64,000 nucleotides of DNA from Porticoccaceae bacterium. Lineage in GTDB: Bacteria; Pseudomonadota; Gammaproteobacteria; Pseudomonadales; Porticoccaceae. Location: positions 1 to 64,000 of the forward strand of contig JAQWIR010000026.1 in NCBI GenBank assembly GCA_029248755.1, given 5' to 3'. Under the pieces are notes generated by a model, which worked only from the letters and a program-made list of their open reading frames with translations, was not told where the DNA came from and ran no database searches. Shown piece by piece: positions 1 to 10,237 of this stretch (within the stretch, counting starts at the first letter, position 1; each line of letters begins with the position of its first letter). The position numbers were made by a program, and so were the translations under genes.

Positions 1-19
1 AGTGGTTTAAATAAAAAAG

Positions 20-1042
<1,023 letters not shown>

Positions 1043-1083
1043 CTAATGTTCTCTACTCTGTATCTCAACAAACGTTGTCTGGT

Positions 1084-1461
1084 TTAATGCTCTAGTGCTC
1101 GTTTGGTAACAAACAACTGGAGCGGTATCATCAGCAAAAAAGCTGCAAACAGTGCAATGTAATTCCACTGTGTTTCAAGGTTAAATACCACAGCAAATAA
1201 TGCCGCTGTTAGTACAACCTTGCCAAATTCTCCGCGGTACATGGACCTTACTGCTAAGCCCATCTGTCTGGCGCCGGCGTATTTAAATGCCTGCCACGAA
1301 AACCATGCCTGAGGAATGATTTGTATCATGCCCCCCACCAGCGCCGACAATGCCAACAGCCTATCTTCAAGGCTGAGGGTACCCGTTAACAATAGCAGAA
1401 TTGCCAACTGATACATTGTTACTTTTAGCATTTTAGGCTTTGGAATGGTCGTCTTGGTCAT
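1084..1461 (-). CDS. atpI: ATP synthase assembly protein I
   Basis: First gene of the atp operon. The 125-residue protein has a basic N-terminus (MTKTTIPKPK) and about four short hydrophobic helices, the usual look of AtpI, which assists c-ring assembly or ion supply and is not part of the final complex. Sequence conservation in this family is low, so the call rests on size, topology and position directly upstream of atpB. A good sigma-70 promoter lies upstream at 1525-1553. Confidence 0.85.
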   Translation of the reverse strand: MTKTTIPKPKMLKVTMYQLAILLLLTGTLSLEDRLLALSALVGGMIQIIPQAWFSWQAFKYAGARQMGLAVRSMYRGEFGKVVLTAALFAVVFNLETQWNYIALFAAFLLMIPLQLFVTKRALEH

Positions 1462-1524
1462 TTCGATCCACCTTTACCGACCTGAGATAGATAAAGTTTC
1501 ATCTATACTTCTTCGCGGATCGGC

Positions 1525-1553
1525 ATTATAGGTATAGTGCGGTCGATATTCAA
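1525..1553 (-). promoter_or_regulatory. Predicted sigma-70 promoter of the atp operon
   Basis: On the minus strand TTGAAT (1553-1548) and TATAAT (1530-1525) are separated by exactly 17 bases, about 65 bases upstream of the atpI start. This is the only strong promoter-like pair I see between parB and atpI. Confidence 0.6.
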
Positions 1554-1607
1554 CTCAACAGGGCGATCAATTGAAAAGTATTTTGCAGTTTGTTTGATTT
1601 TTATCGG

Positions 1608-2492
1608 TTATTTAAGGTGGCTGAGAATACCGTCAAGCTCGTCTACGCTATTGTAGCTTATGGTCAACTTGCCCGAGCCTCTAGAGCTGTGCTGAATTTT
1701 TACCGCTGCACCCAATTTTTCTGATAAGTCCGTTTGCAAATTTACTATATCTTGGTTGGCTGTGGTTTTGGTATTTTGAGTGATGTTTGGTGATTGGAGT
1801 TTTTTGACTAAAACCTCTGTTTGACGAACAGTCAAACCATCACTGGCTACCGTTCGCGCCGCCTGGGTTTGAATATCCCCTTCAAGCGCCAGCAAGCATT
1901 TGGCGTGGCCAAGCTCTATATCGCCGCGCTCTAGTTGCTGCTGAACCAAGGGCTGAAGCGCGGCAAGACGCATCAGGTTGGTAACGGCAGACCTGGATTT
2001 TCCAACCGCCTCAGCCACTTGCTGTTGTGTCAGATTAAACTCGTCTTGCAAACGAATTAGAGCTTGGCTTTCTTCGATAGCGTTTAGGTCTTCGCGCTGA
2101 ATGTTTTCAATCAGAGCCATGGCAATGGTGGCTTGATCAGATATATCTCTGACCATCGCTGGAATTTCATCTAGTCCAGCCAGCTGTGCTGCTCGCCAAC
2201 GTCTTTCGCCAGCGATTATTTCGTATTTATCTTGGCCTATCCCACGAACCACGATGGGCTGTATTAGTCCCTGACGGGCAATAGAATCCGCAAGCTCTTG
2301 GAGGCTCTCACCGTTGAACTCTCGCCTGGGCTGGTATTGGCCTCGCTGAAGAAACTCAACCGGTATTTGCTTTAAGTTACCAGCCGCAACCTCATGATCA
2401 CCCTCTGCTAGGCCTTGATCTGCATTAATTTCTTCTGCAAGTCCCAACAGTGCATCTAACCCTTTACCTAAGCTCTGTCTTTTTGTGGCCAT
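1608..2492 (-). CDS. parB: Chromosome partitioning protein ParB
   Basis: CTP-dependent DNA clamp that loads at parS and spreads around the origin. The 294-residue protein has the usual N-terminus KGLDALLG (ParA-interacting), the ParB/Srx domain with IIAGERRWRAAQLAGL and NIQREDLNAIEE, a central helix-turn-helix (LTQQQVAEAVGKSRSAVTNL) for parS binding, and a C-terminal dimerisation region. Six bases separate it from parA. Two perfect parS palindromes lie about 11-12 kb away inside recF, which fits an origin-proximal segregation system. Confidence 0.97.
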   Translation of the reverse strand: MATKRQSLGKGLDALLGLAEEINADQGLAEGDHEVAAGNLKQIPVEFLQRGQYQPRREFNGESLQELADSIARQGLIQPIVVRGIGQDKYEIIAGERRWRAAQLAGLDEIPAMVRDISDQATIAMALIENIQREDLNAIEESQALIRLQDEFNLTQQQVAEAVGKSRSAVTNLMRLAALQPLVQQQLERGDIELGHAKCLLALEGDIQTQAARTVASDGLTVRQTEVLVKKLQSPNITQNTKTTANQDIVNLQTDLSEKLGAAVKIQHSSRGSGKLTISYNSVDELDGILSHLK

Positions 2493-2498
2493 GGGTTG

Positions 2499-3284
2499 TT
2501 ATCCTTTATTCTCGGTTAAATTTTGTTGTTTGCGAAGTATTTCGCCCGCCAAGGCCAGGTAGGCCAGTGAGCCTTTTGCATTTTTATCATACGCTAATGC
2601 CGGCTTTCCATGGCTGGGGGCCTCAGCTAATCTTACGTTTCGCGGAATACTAACGCGGTAAACGACATCGCCAAAATATTTTCTCAGCTGAGCTGAAACG
2701 GCATTGGTTAATCCGTTTCGAGGATCGTACATGGTTCTTAGTATGCCCTCAATTTTAAGCTTTGGATTTATTAGTTTGGCAATTTGACGAATCGTGTTGT
2801 TGAGTGCCGATAAGCCTTCTAGAGCGTAATATTCACACTGCATTGGAATAATAACGCCCTCGCTGGCCACCAACGCATTTACTGTAAGCATGTTTAAAGA
2901 GGGTGGGCAGTCGATAATAATATAATCGTAGTTATCGGCCACTCGCTGCAGGGCAAAGCGCAGACGTGTTTCTCGGCCTATCTCTTGAATTAACTCAACT
3001 TCAGCCGCTACCAGATCGCCATTTGCAGGTATCAGATGATACTTGCCGGCTTCTGATGGGACTATGCACTCTTCAATTGGTTTTTTTTCGGTTAGAACGT
3101 CATATACGCTGTGTTCGCATTTTTGTTTATTAATACCTGACCCCATGGTGGTATTGCCTTGGGGGTCTAAGTCTAAAAGTAAAACGCGCTTTTTGTAGGC
3201 GGCAAGTGAGGCGGCAAGGTTTACGCTAGTAGTGGTCTTTCCGACCCCGCCTTTTTGATTAGCAATTGATAGTATTCGAACCAC
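2499..3284 (-). CDS. parA: Chromosome partitioning ATPase ParA (Soj)
   Basis: Partition ATPase that moves ParB-bound origins. It shows the deviant Walker A motif NQKGGVGKTTTSVNLAASLA at its N-terminus, DLDPQGNTTMG, and the Walker B-like IDCPPSLNMLTVNAL. I chose GTG at 3284 (MVRILSIANQ, 261 residues) because family members begin almost directly at this strand. An in-frame GTG at 3323 would add 13 residues and overlap rsmG. Neither start has a well-spaced Shine-Dalgarno sequence, so the start is uncertain. It lies between rsmG and parB in one minus-strand run. Confidence 0.95.
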   Translation of the reverse strand: MVRILSIANQKGGVGKTTTSVNLAASLAAYKKRVLLLDLDPQGNTTMGSGINKQKCEHSVYDVLTEKKPIEECIVPSEAGKYHLIPANGDLVAAEVELIQEIGRETRLRFALQRVADNYDYIIIDCPPSLNMLTVNALVASEGVIIPMQCEYYALEGLSALNNTIRQIAKLINPKLKIEGILRTMYDPRNGLTNAVSAQLRKYFGDVVYRVSIPRNVRLAEAPSHGKPALAYDKNAKGSLAYLALAGEILRKQQNLTENKG

Positions 3285-3309
3285 GGTTAAACCATTTTCC
3301 TTTAACGAA

Positions 3310-3957
3310 TTATTGCGAGTCACCTGTTTTTATTATTTTTATTAGATGCCTCTCGCTGTCTATTTGAGGTACTTTTACCTCTGACAGATCAACGACCTTA
3401 TAGGCTTTCGTGATTTGGCTCAACTCTGAATCGGGTTTTTTTCCTTTCATCGCTAAAAAATAGCCTGTATCGGACACCAAATGGTCGCATTGGTTAAGCA
3501 TATCAGAGATGGCGCTAAATGCGCGGCTTAAAACAATATCATAGGTTTTTTGTGGCTGAAAATTTTCTACCCTTTGGTTTACTTCTCTAGCATTTACAAG
3601 GGATAGGTCACTGATGGCTTGAAATAAAAATCTTGTTTTTTTTCCGTTGCTATCTAACAGTGTGAAATTAATATTAGGGTTTAGTATTGCCAGTGGTATT
3701 CCGGGTAACCCGGGGCCTGTTCCCACATCAATAATTTCTCTGCCTGCCTGGATATAGGGATGGATAGCCAAGCTATCTAGCAGATGCAAACGAACCATTT
3801 GAATGGGATCGCGAATGGCTGTTAGGTTATAGGCTTTATTCCAGCGCTCTAGTAATTCGAGATATTTTAGTAACTTCTCTTCTTGCTGCGATGTGCAATC
3901 TAAGCCAAGAGTATTGATGCCGGCTTGGAGTTCTTGCTGCCTATCAGAAAGCGACAT
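3310..3957 (-). CDS. rsmG: 16S rRNA (guanine-527 N7)-methyltransferase
   Basis: SAM-dependent methyltransferase (GidB) that modifies G527 of 16S rRNA. The 215-residue protein contains the family's SAM-binding loop VGTGPGLPGIPLAI, preceded by HLLDSLAI and followed by LLDSNGKKTRF. It starts two bases after the mnmG stop, the conserved mnmG-rsmG-parA-parB order. Loss of this enzyme gives low-level streptomycin resistance in other bacteria (family knowledge). Confidence 0.96.
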   Translation of the reverse strand: MSLSDRQQELQAGINTLGLDCTSQQEEKLLKYLELLERWNKAYNLTAIRDPIQMVRLHLLDSLAIHPYIQAGREIIDVGTGPGLPGIPLAILNPNINFTLLDSNGKKTRFLFQAISDLSLVNAREVNQRVENFQPQKTYDIVLSRAFSAISDMLNQCDHLVSDTGYFLAMKGKKPDSELSQITKAYKVVDLSEVKVPQIDSERHLIKIIKTGDSQ

Positions 3958-3959
3958 AA

Positions 3960-5828
3960 TTAGGCCGCATTTTTCTTAAGTGATACCAATAATAATGAAA
4001 TTGCCGCTGGTGTAATGCCGGGGATTCTCGATGCTCGGGCAAGTGTTTCTGGTTTAGCTTCATTCAGTTTTTGCTTGACCTCGTTAGATAGTCCGCTCAC
4101 TTTATCGTAGCTGAATGTGGCTGGAATTGCGGTGTTTTCATGGCGACGCAATTTATCAATATCTTGCTGTTGGCGTTCGATATAACCCGCATATTTCACA
4201 TCAATTTCAATTTGTTCAGAAACCTTGCTATCAATATTTAACTCTGGGGTTAATGCGGATATAGCGCTGTGAGAAACTTCGGGACGCTTGAGTAGATCAA
4301 GCATAGAGTATTCTCGGGCTAATTTATTTTTCAAATAGGGCTCAATTTGCTTGGCTTCATCTGAGTCTGGTTGAATCCAAGTGGATTTTATTCGTTGACG
4401 CTCTATTGCTATGGCTTCTCTTTTGTCACAAAAACTCTGCCAATGACTATCTGTTACCAATCCTAACGCTCGGCCTTTTTCGGTTAAACGAAGATCTGCA
4501 TTATCTTCTCGCAATAGCAATCTATATTCTGCGCGACTGGTAAACATTCGGTAAGGTTCGCTAGTTCCCATGCTAATAAGATCATCAACAAGAACGCCTA
4601 TATAGGCTTCATCTCGACCCGGGCACCAACTGTCTTTGTTTTGGACTTTGAGTGCAGCATTTGTGCCTGCTAATAATCCTTGAGCAGCAGCCTCTTCATA
4701 GCCGGTGGTTCCGTTTATCTGGCCGGCAAAAAATAACCCCTGTACAGCTTTGGTTTCAAGGGAATATTTTAAATCCTGCGGATTAAAATAATCATATTCG
4801 ATGGCATAGCCTGGGCGCATAATATGGGCGTTTTCAAAACCCTCTATGGAGCGCACTAGATTCAACTGAACATCAAATGGAAGGCTGGTAGATATGCCAT
4901 TAGGGTAAAGCTCATGGGTATTTAAACCCTCGGGCTCGATAAACACCTGATGTTTATCTTTATCCGCAAAGCGAACCACCTTATCTTCAATCGACGGGCA
5001 ATACCTTGGACCAACACCATCAATAACACCGGTATAAAGCGGCGATCTATCCATACCACCACGAATAACATCATGGGTTTTTTCGTTGGTATAAGTTATC
5101 CAGCAGCATGTTTGCTTTGGATGGTCAGAAAGCTTGCCAAAATAGGACATTATGGGTTCAGGCTGATCGCCCCATTGCTCTTGAAGGCCGCTAAAATCGA
5201 CACTTCGCGCATCAATTCTGGGTGGAGTGCCTGTTTTAAGCCTTTCAATTCTAAATGGAAGCTGCCTGAAGCGTTGCGCCAGTCGTTCTGCTGGAGGATC
5301 GCCTGCTCGACCCGCTGCATAGTTTTCCATGCCAATATGGACCTTACCCGCAAGAAAAGTGCCCGCGGTAACCACCACGGTTTTAGCGTAAAACTTCAAA
5401 CCCATCTGGGTTGAGGCACCAATCACTTTATCTTCTTCGATTATAAGATCATCTACGGCTTGCTGAAAAATACTCAAGTTTTCCTGGTTTTCAAGAAAGC
5501 TTCGCACTGCTGCTTTGTAGAGGGCTCTATCCGCCTGCGCTCTGGTTGCTCTAACAGCGGGACCTTTTCGCGCATTGAGTATTCGGAATTGTATGCCCGC
5601 CAAATCAGTTGCTTTAGCCATGACACCGCCTAGGGCATCAACTTCTTTTACTAGATGACTTTTTCCTAGACCACCAATTGCTGGGTTGCAGGACATTTGT
5701 CCCAGAGTCTCAATATTATGAGTGAGAAGGAGTGTTTTGCAGCCCATTCTAGCCGAAGCAAGGCATGCCTCGGTTCCAGCGTGGCCGCCACCGATAACAA
5801 TGACATCAAACTGTTCGCTATAACGCAT
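3960..5828 (-). CDS. mnmG: tRNA U34 5-carboxymethylaminomethyl modification enzyme MnmG
   Basis: FAD-dependent partner of MnmE (also in this window, 8852-10237) that installs the cmnm5 group on wobble uridine. The 622 residues match the usual length of about 629. Visible motifs are the dinucleotide fold [13 protein letters not shown] at the N-terminus, [32 protein letters not shown], the FAD-binding block [14 protein letters not shown], and a helical C-terminal MnmE-binding domain. It is the first gene of the leftward run mnmG-rsmG-parA-parB. Confidence 0.98.
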   Translation of the reverse strand: MRYSEQFDVIVIGGGHAGTEACLASARMGCKTLLLTHNIETLGQMSCNPAIGGLGKSHLVKEVDALGGVMAKATDLAGIQFRILNARKGPAVRATRAQADRALYKAAVRSFLENQENLSIFQQAVDDLIIEEDKVIGASTQMGLKFYAKTVVVTAGTFLAGKVHIGMENYAAGRAGDPPAERLAQRFRQLPFRIERLKTGTPPRIDARSVDFSGLQEQWGDQPEPIMSYFGKLSDHPKQTCCWITYTNEKTHDVIRGGMDRSPLYTGVIDGVGPRYCPSIEDKVVRFADKDKHQVFIEPEGLNTHELYPNGISTSLPFDVQLNLVRSIEGFENAHIMRPGYAIEYDYFNPQDLKYSLETKAVQGLFFAGQINGTTGYEEAAAQGLLAGTNAALKVQNKDSWCPGRDEAYIGVLVDDLISMGTSEPYRMFTSRAEYRLLLREDNADLRLTEKGRALGLVTDSHWQSFCDKREAIAIERQRIKSTWIQPDSDEAKQIEPYLKNKLAREYSMLDLLKRPEVSHSAISALTPELNIDSKVSEQIEIDVKYAGYIERQQQDIDKLRRHENTAIPATFSYDKVSGLSNEVKQKLNEAKPETLARASRIPGITPAAISLLLVSLKKNAA

Positions 5829-6379
5829 AGATAATATTGAGCCCGTATTAGCCCTTAAGAATATGTGGCTATTATACGTTGCTTTGTATTTTTTTATAAA
5901 TCGTTTTATTTGTAGATATATGTAGTATTAATTTATTTAATATATATATATAGGTTTATTGTTATTGTTATTAGTACCCCTTGTTTTTGTTGACTACTTT
6001 TTTTTATATAATAATATCAATGACTTAGGTTTGAAAAACACAAGGATAAGTGGTGGGTTAACAGCTTTTAATTGTTGCTTAAATGATGGGGGCCGATTGT
6101 TAGTTAATTACAGTAGGTAAAAAAAACCTGTATAAAAATAATTAAAACTGAGTATTTTTAGAGTTTAACCATAGGTTTTCTACAGCTTTTTACCATTGAA
6201 TGTAAAATACCTCTAAAAACGAAGCTTCAGTTTAACTCTTACTTGTTTATACTGTTTAAAGGCTGTTAATAAGCTCTGATTTGCAAATGATTGAAGAAGT
6301 TTATTGATATACAGCAATAATTTCTTTAGAATCGCGCGGCTCGGAAACATGTACACAACCCTATTTGGATTTTTAGGCC
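5829..6379. other. AT-rich divergent intergenic region mnmG/rpmH
   Basis: 551 bases with no convincing gene. The region is visibly AT-rich, including an alternating TA run near 5939-5952. It contains the point where transcription switches from leftward (mnmG) to rightward (rpmH). I found only weak DnaA-box look-alikes with two or more mismatches. A 9-bp inverted repeat (TTTTTAGAG 6155-6163, CTCTAAAAA 6211-6219) is present. The rpmH promoter occupies its right end. A short minus-strand open frame at 6213-6425 overlaps rpmH and is not credible. Confidence 0.6.
6304..6332 (+). promoter_or_regulatory. Predicted sigma-70 promoter of rpmH-rnpA-yidD-yidC
   Basis: TTGATA (6304-6309) and TAGAAT (6327-6332) have a 17-base spacer and lie about 48 bases upstream of rpmH. 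A GC-rich discriminator (CGCGCGGC) follows, as in growth-rate-regulated ribosomal promoters. Confidence 0.6.
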
Positions 6380-6514
6380 ATGAAAAGAACATTTCAACCC
6401 AGTAATTTAAAACGCAAGCGCACACACGGCTTTAGATCACGTATGGCGACACGCGGCGGTCGCGCGGTTATTAATCGCCGTCGCGCTAAAGGTCGTAAGC
6501 GTCTAGCTGCTTGA
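6380..6514 (+). CDS. rpmH: 50S ribosomal protein L34
   Basis: A 44-residue, very basic ribosomal protein beginning [19 protein letters not shown] and ending GRKRLAA, the standard L34 sequence. It was found by reading the sequence directly because it is short. It heads the conserved rpmH-rnpA-yidD-yidC cluster and has a strong promoter just upstream. Confidence 0.98.
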   Translation: MKRTFQPSNLKRKRTHGFRSRMATRGGRAVINRRRAKGRKRLAA

Positions 6515-6527
6515 GGCATTGGGCCCA

Positions 6528-6899
6528 GTGCCCATCTTCTCGTTTAAAAAGACTCAGCGCCTATTAAATGCCTCTGATTATAAGCAGGTGTTTGATCATA
6601 ATAGGGTTAAGGTCGCAAATTCTTCCCTTCTTATACTCGCCAAACCTGCCGATGGAAATTCTTCAAGGCTGGGCTTGGTTATTGCAAAGAAAAACATTCC
6701 AACCGCGGTACAGCGAAACCGTATCAAACGTGTTGCACGTGAAACTTTCAGGAAAACTCAGTTTAATAGGCCTTTAGATATCGTTTTTTTAGCTAGGCAG
6801 GGTGCGGATTCCCAATCGGTGCAAACGCTAACGGGAATTCTTGAAAAGTCTTGGGCTAAGCTGGATGAGCGTTGTAAGATGTCGGATCAAAATGCGTAG
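6528..6899 (+). CDS. rnpA: Ribonuclease P protein component
   Basis: Protein subunit of RNase P, which helps the catalytic RNA mature tRNA 5' ends. The conserved signature is [14 protein letters not shown], with the upstream substrate-binding strand [20 protein letters not shown] favour GTG at 6528 (123 residues). An in-frame TTG at 6519 is also possible, but it leaves only two bases after the GAGG at 6513-6516. The gene starts 13 bases after rpmH and its end overlaps yidD by 8 bases. Confidence 0.95.
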   Translation: MPIFSFKKTQRLLNASDYKQVFDHNRVKVANSSLLILAKPADGNSSRLGLVIAKKNIPTAVQRNRIKRVARETFRKTQFNRPLDIVFLARQGADSQSVQTLTGILEKSWAKLDERCKMSDQNA

Positions 6900-7137
6900 A
6901 CTATTGATTGGTATCATTAAGGGATATCAATTCCTTTTAAGTCCTCTTATTGGGCAAAACTGTAGGTTTCACCCTACGTGCTCCCATTATGCGATTGAAG
7001 CAATAAATGAGCATGGTGTCTTGAAGGGGGGTTATCTTTCTGTGCGAAGAATTATAAAATGCCACCCTTTTAATGATGGTGGGCATGATCCGGTTCCCAC
7101 AAAGTGCGACAAACAACTAAACAGTAATAAAAATTGA
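6892..7137 (+). CDS. yidD: Membrane protein insertion efficiency factor YidD
   Basis: Small (81-residue) inner-membrane-associated protein that helps YidC-dependent insertion. It contains the family hallmark [15 protein letters not shown] and the downstream [13 protein letters not shown]. The ATG at 6892 ([13 protein letters not shown]) is the family start; a frame open from further upstream overlaps rnpA and lacks similarity. It overlaps rnpA by 8 bases and precedes yidC by 11 bases, the usual cluster. Confidence 0.95.
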   Translation: MRRLLIGIIKGYQFLLSPLIGQNCRFHPTCSHYAIEAINEHGVLKGGYLSVRRIIKCHPFNDGGHDPVPTKCDKQLNSNKN

Positions 7138-7148
7138 GAGATAAAAGT

Positions 7149-8807
7149 ATGAACTGGCAAAAAAACTTAATATTGGCGGCAATTGGTGTTGTTGTTTGGA
7201 TGCTTGTGGTGCGCTGGAGTGGATTTCAGGCTCAATATGAGAGCCTACCGGTAGCTAATCAGCAGTCTCAGCCTGCGGTAGAGCAACTTTATACCCAAAG
7301 CACACCGGTTAATTCAACACTTCCGATATTAGTCGATGAGCAACCTCGGTTAGAGCAGCTGTTGGTAGATAGTCAAAAAGTAGTCACCATTACCACAGAT
7401 GTTCTCAAGGTGACCATTGATACTTTGGGGGGTGATGTGGTTGAAACACAGCTACTCAACAACCTTGATAAAATGAAAGACGAGGGCGGCCAACCCATCT
7501 CTATTCTCACGCGTGCTAATGGTAACGAATTTATTGCAGAAAGCGGGTTAATTGGCAAAAACGGTACTGATACTTCGGCGGGACGACCGGTATTCTCAAC
7601 CAATGCCAGTAGTTATGTGTTGTCAGATGGCCAGCAAGCATTGGATGTGGATTTGGTTTACAACCAAGGCGGGGTTGAAATCATCAAGCGCTTTGAGTTT
7701 AAGCCTTCTGACTACCGTATTGGCGTTCGATATATTATTACAAACCTTTCTTCAGAGCCCTGGTCCGCCACATTTTTCGGCCAGTTTAGGCGCGATTCTC
7801 ACCAGCCAGAAACGGATTCTTCTACAGGTATGAAGCCTTTCTTGGGTGCTGCTTTGCGCGAGCAAGATAAAAATTATTCTAAGTATGACTTTGATGATAT
7901 TGAAGATCAGGCAGTAAAAACCTCTATTCAAGGCGGCTGGCTGGCATTTGTTCAACATTATTTTGTGAGCGCCTGGGTGCCACCTGAAGATAACAAAAAT
8001 CGTTATTCTCTAAGAAAGCTGCAAGGTAATGATGTTTATCTTATGGCTGTTACTGGTGAGTCAATCAATGTGCCTTCAGACTCCTCCGGGGAATACAAAG
8101 TCGATCTTTATGTGGGTCCTAAGGATCAAGCCGTTCTTAAAGACATGGCAGAGTACTTGGACCTTACTATTGATTATGGTTTCTTGTGGATGCTAGCAAA
8201 GCCAATTTTTGCCGCACTACAAATGATCCAAGGTTTTTTGGGTAACTGGGGTTGGTCAATTATTGTTTTAACCATCTTTATTAAGATATTGCTTTATCCC
8301 CTTTCTGCCGCAAGCCTTAAATCTATGGCTAAGATGCGCACTTTACAGCCTGAAATGGCAAGAATTAAAGAGCTTTACGGCGATGATCGTCAGAAGGCGG
8401 GTCAAGAGCAAATGGCGCTGTTTAAAAAACATCGGGTTAATCCCCTCGGCGGTTGTTTCCCTATGTTGTTACAGATGCCGGTATTTATTGCTCTTTATTG
8501 GGTGTTATCTGAATCGGTTGAGATTCGTCATTCGCCCTGGATAATCTGGATTCAGGATCTCTCTGCAAAAGATCCATTATTTATCTTGCCACTAATTATG
8601 GGCGCCAGTATGTTTTTGATGCAAAAACTGCAGCCAGCACCTACAGATCCCATGCAAGCTAAAGTTTTCCAGTTAATGCCTATCATGTTTACCTTCTTCT
8701 TCTTGATGTTCCCAGCAGGTCTGGTGCTTTATTGGACGGTAAATAACCTATTGAGTATTTTGCAGCAATGGTTTGTTAATCGACAGATAGCTGCTGCTTC
8801 AAAATAA
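7149..8807 (+). CDS. yidC: Membrane protein insertase YidC
   Basis: Oxa1-family insertase that inserts and folds inner-membrane proteins, alone or with Sec. The 552-residue protein has an N-terminal membrane anchor (ILAAIGVVVWMLVV), a large periplasmic domain (about 40-340) and the conserved C-terminal insertase core with MAKMRTLQPEMARIKELYG, NPLGGCFPMLLQMPVFIALYW and LYWTVNNLLSILQQ. The chosen ATG at 7149 (MNWQKN) matches the family start. A strong intrinsic terminator follows immediately. Confidence 0.97.
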   Translation: MNWQKNLILAAIGVVVWMLVVRWSGFQAQYESLPVANQQSQPAVEQLYTQSTPVNSTLPILVDEQPRLEQLLVDSQKVVTITTDVLKVTIDTLGGDVVETQLLNNLDKMKDEGGQPISILTRANGNEFIAESGLIGKNGTDTSAGRPVFSTNASSYVLSDGQQALDVDLVYNQGGVEIIKRFEFKPSDYRIGVRYIITNLSSEPWSATFFGQFRRDSHQPETDSSTGMKPFLGAALREQDKNYSKYDFDDIEDQAVKTSIQGGWLAFVQHYFVSAWVPPEDNKNRYSLRKLQGNDVYLMAVTGESINVPSDSSGEYKVDLYVGPKDQAVLKDMAEYLDLTIDYGFLWMLAKPIFAALQMIQGFLGNWGWSIIVLTIFIKILLYPLSAASLKSMAKMRTLQPEMARIKELYGDDRQKAGQEQMALFKKHRVNPLGGCFPMLLQMPVFIALYWVLSESVEIRHSPWIIWIQDLSAKDPLFILPLIMGASMFLMQKLQPAPTDPMQAKVFQLMPIMFTFFFLMFPAGLVLYWTVNNLLSILQQWFVNRQIAAASK

Positions 8808-8810
8808 GAA

Positions 8811-8835
8811 AAAGCCTCTTAGGAGGCTTTTTTTT
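8811..8835 (+). terminator. Intrinsic terminator after yidC
   Basis: An 8-bp perfect stem (AAAGCCTC / GAGGCTTT, loop TTAG) runs into a T tract, starting four bases after the yidC stop. It ends the rpmH-yidC transcript just before mnmE. Confidence 0.9.
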
Positions 8836-8851
8836 CGGGCATAATAAGCTT

Positions 8852-10237
8852 ATGGAATCACAAAATTTACAAAATAATAGCGACACTATTGTTGCTATTG
8901 CTACAGCTCCCGGCAAGGGCGGTATAGGTGTCATTCGCATTTCTGGCACAGATTTATCCAGTTATGTCACCGGTCTTTTGGGTGAACACACCTTATTGAC
9001 GCCAAGACAGGCACATTACGCTTCTTTTTATGACGCCGACAGCGTTGTTTTGGACCAGGGGTTGGCATTATCTTTTCCTGCGCCGAATTCGTTTACTGGT
9101 GAGCATGTTCTAGAGCTTCATGGTCATGGTGGGCCAGTGGTATTGGACTCTATTGTAAACCGCTGTGTAGAGCTGGGCGCTCGCCTCGCGCGGCCGGGTG
9201 AATTCAGTGAGAGGGCTTTTTTAAATGATAAGCTCGATTTGGCCCAAGCTGAAGCAGTGGCAGACCTTATTGACGCTAGCTCATCACAGGCGGCCAAGTC
9301 GGCCGTGCGTTCTCTTCAGGGCGAGTTTTCAACTAAAATCAGAGATTTTGTTGAAAGAATGATAGCTATACGGGTCTTTGTTGAAGCGGCCATTGATTTT
9401 CCGGAAGAAGAAATTGATTTTCTCGCAGATAGCACATTACGGGATAAGCTCTATTTGCTAAGGTCTGATTTAAGCTTATTTTTAAGTACCGCTGAGCAGG
9501 GTGCTCTTTTGAGGGATGGAATAACACTAGTGTTGGCTGGAAAGCCTAATGCTGGAAAATCTAGCCTATTAAATGCACTGTCTGGACAAGATGCAGCGAT
9601 TGTCACTGCTGTAGCTGGAACCACTAGAGACGTACTTAGAGAAAAAATTAGCCTTAACGGCATACCCTTAAATATTATCGATACTGCAGGCCTTCGTAAT
9701 ACCGATGATTTAGTTGAGCGGGAAGGCGTTTCAAGGGCTTGGAAAGAAATTGAGAAGGCTGATGCGGTCCTTTATGTAGTTGATGCTGTTGAGCAACAAG
9801 ATCAAAGCCTTGAGCAGTTGTGGCCTGAATATTTTGATCGTTTTCCTGAGGGCCAACACAATATAATTAGTATTTTCAACAAACAGGATTTAATTCAACA
9901 AGCGACCCCTATTTCTGATTATGGCCAAAAAGCTATTGGTGTTTCCGCTAAAACCGGTGATGGGCTAAATGGATTAAAGCATTTAATTTTAGCGTCTGTC
10001 GGCTACCAAGAGCAGGTTGAGGGAGTGTTTTCTGCTCGTCGTCGGCATCTCAGTGCAATAGGTAGTGCAAGGGATCTTGTTTGTCATGGCATCGAGCAAT
10101 TGGAGTTATCTAATGCTGGTGAGTTGTTGGCGGAGGACTTACGTGAGGCACAGCGCTATCTATCTGAAATCACCGGAGAATTTACTTCAGATGATCTATT
10201 GGGCGTGATATTTTCCTCCTTTTGCATTGGAAAGTGA
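8852..10237 (+). CDS. mnmE: tRNA modification GTPase MnmE
   Basis: GTPase partner of MnmG for wobble-uridine modification. The 461 residues include the N-terminal tetrahydrofolate-binding domain (TAPGKGGIGVIRISG, FTGEHVLELHGHGGP), the GTPase domain inserted in the helical region (P-loop AGKPNAGKSSLLN, VAGTTRD, DTAGLR, NKQD), and the C-terminal CIGK with the catalytic cysteine. It starts 17 bases after the yidC terminator. The gap that follows holds the probable replication origin. Confidence 0.98.
   Translation: MESQNLQNNSDTIVAIATAPGKGGIGVIRISGTDLSSYVTGLLGEHTLLTPRQAHYASFYDADSVVLDQGLALSFPAPNSFTGEHVLELHGHGGPVVLDSIVNRCVELGARLARPGEFSERAFLNDKLDLAQAEAVADLIDASSSQAAKSAVRSLQGEFSTKIRDFVERMIAIRVFVEAAIDFPEEEIDFLADSTLRDKLYLLRSDLSLFLSTAEQGALLRDGITLVLAGKPNAGKSSLLNALSGQDAAIVTAVAGTTRDVLREKISLNGIPLNIIDTAGLRNTDDLVEREGVSRAWKEIEKADAVLYVVDAVEQQDQSLEQLWPEYFDRFPEGQHNIISIFNKQDLIQQATPISDYGQKAIGVSAKTGDGLNGLKHLILASVGYQEQVEGVFSARRRHLSAIGSARDLVCHGIEQLELSNAGELLAEDLREAQRYLSEITGEFTSDDLLGVIFSSFCIGK

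Noticed and set aside
6213-6425. 70-residue minus-strand frame overlapping the start of rpmH
   Set aside because: It overlaps the certain rpmH gene and its promoter and has no recognisable sequence.
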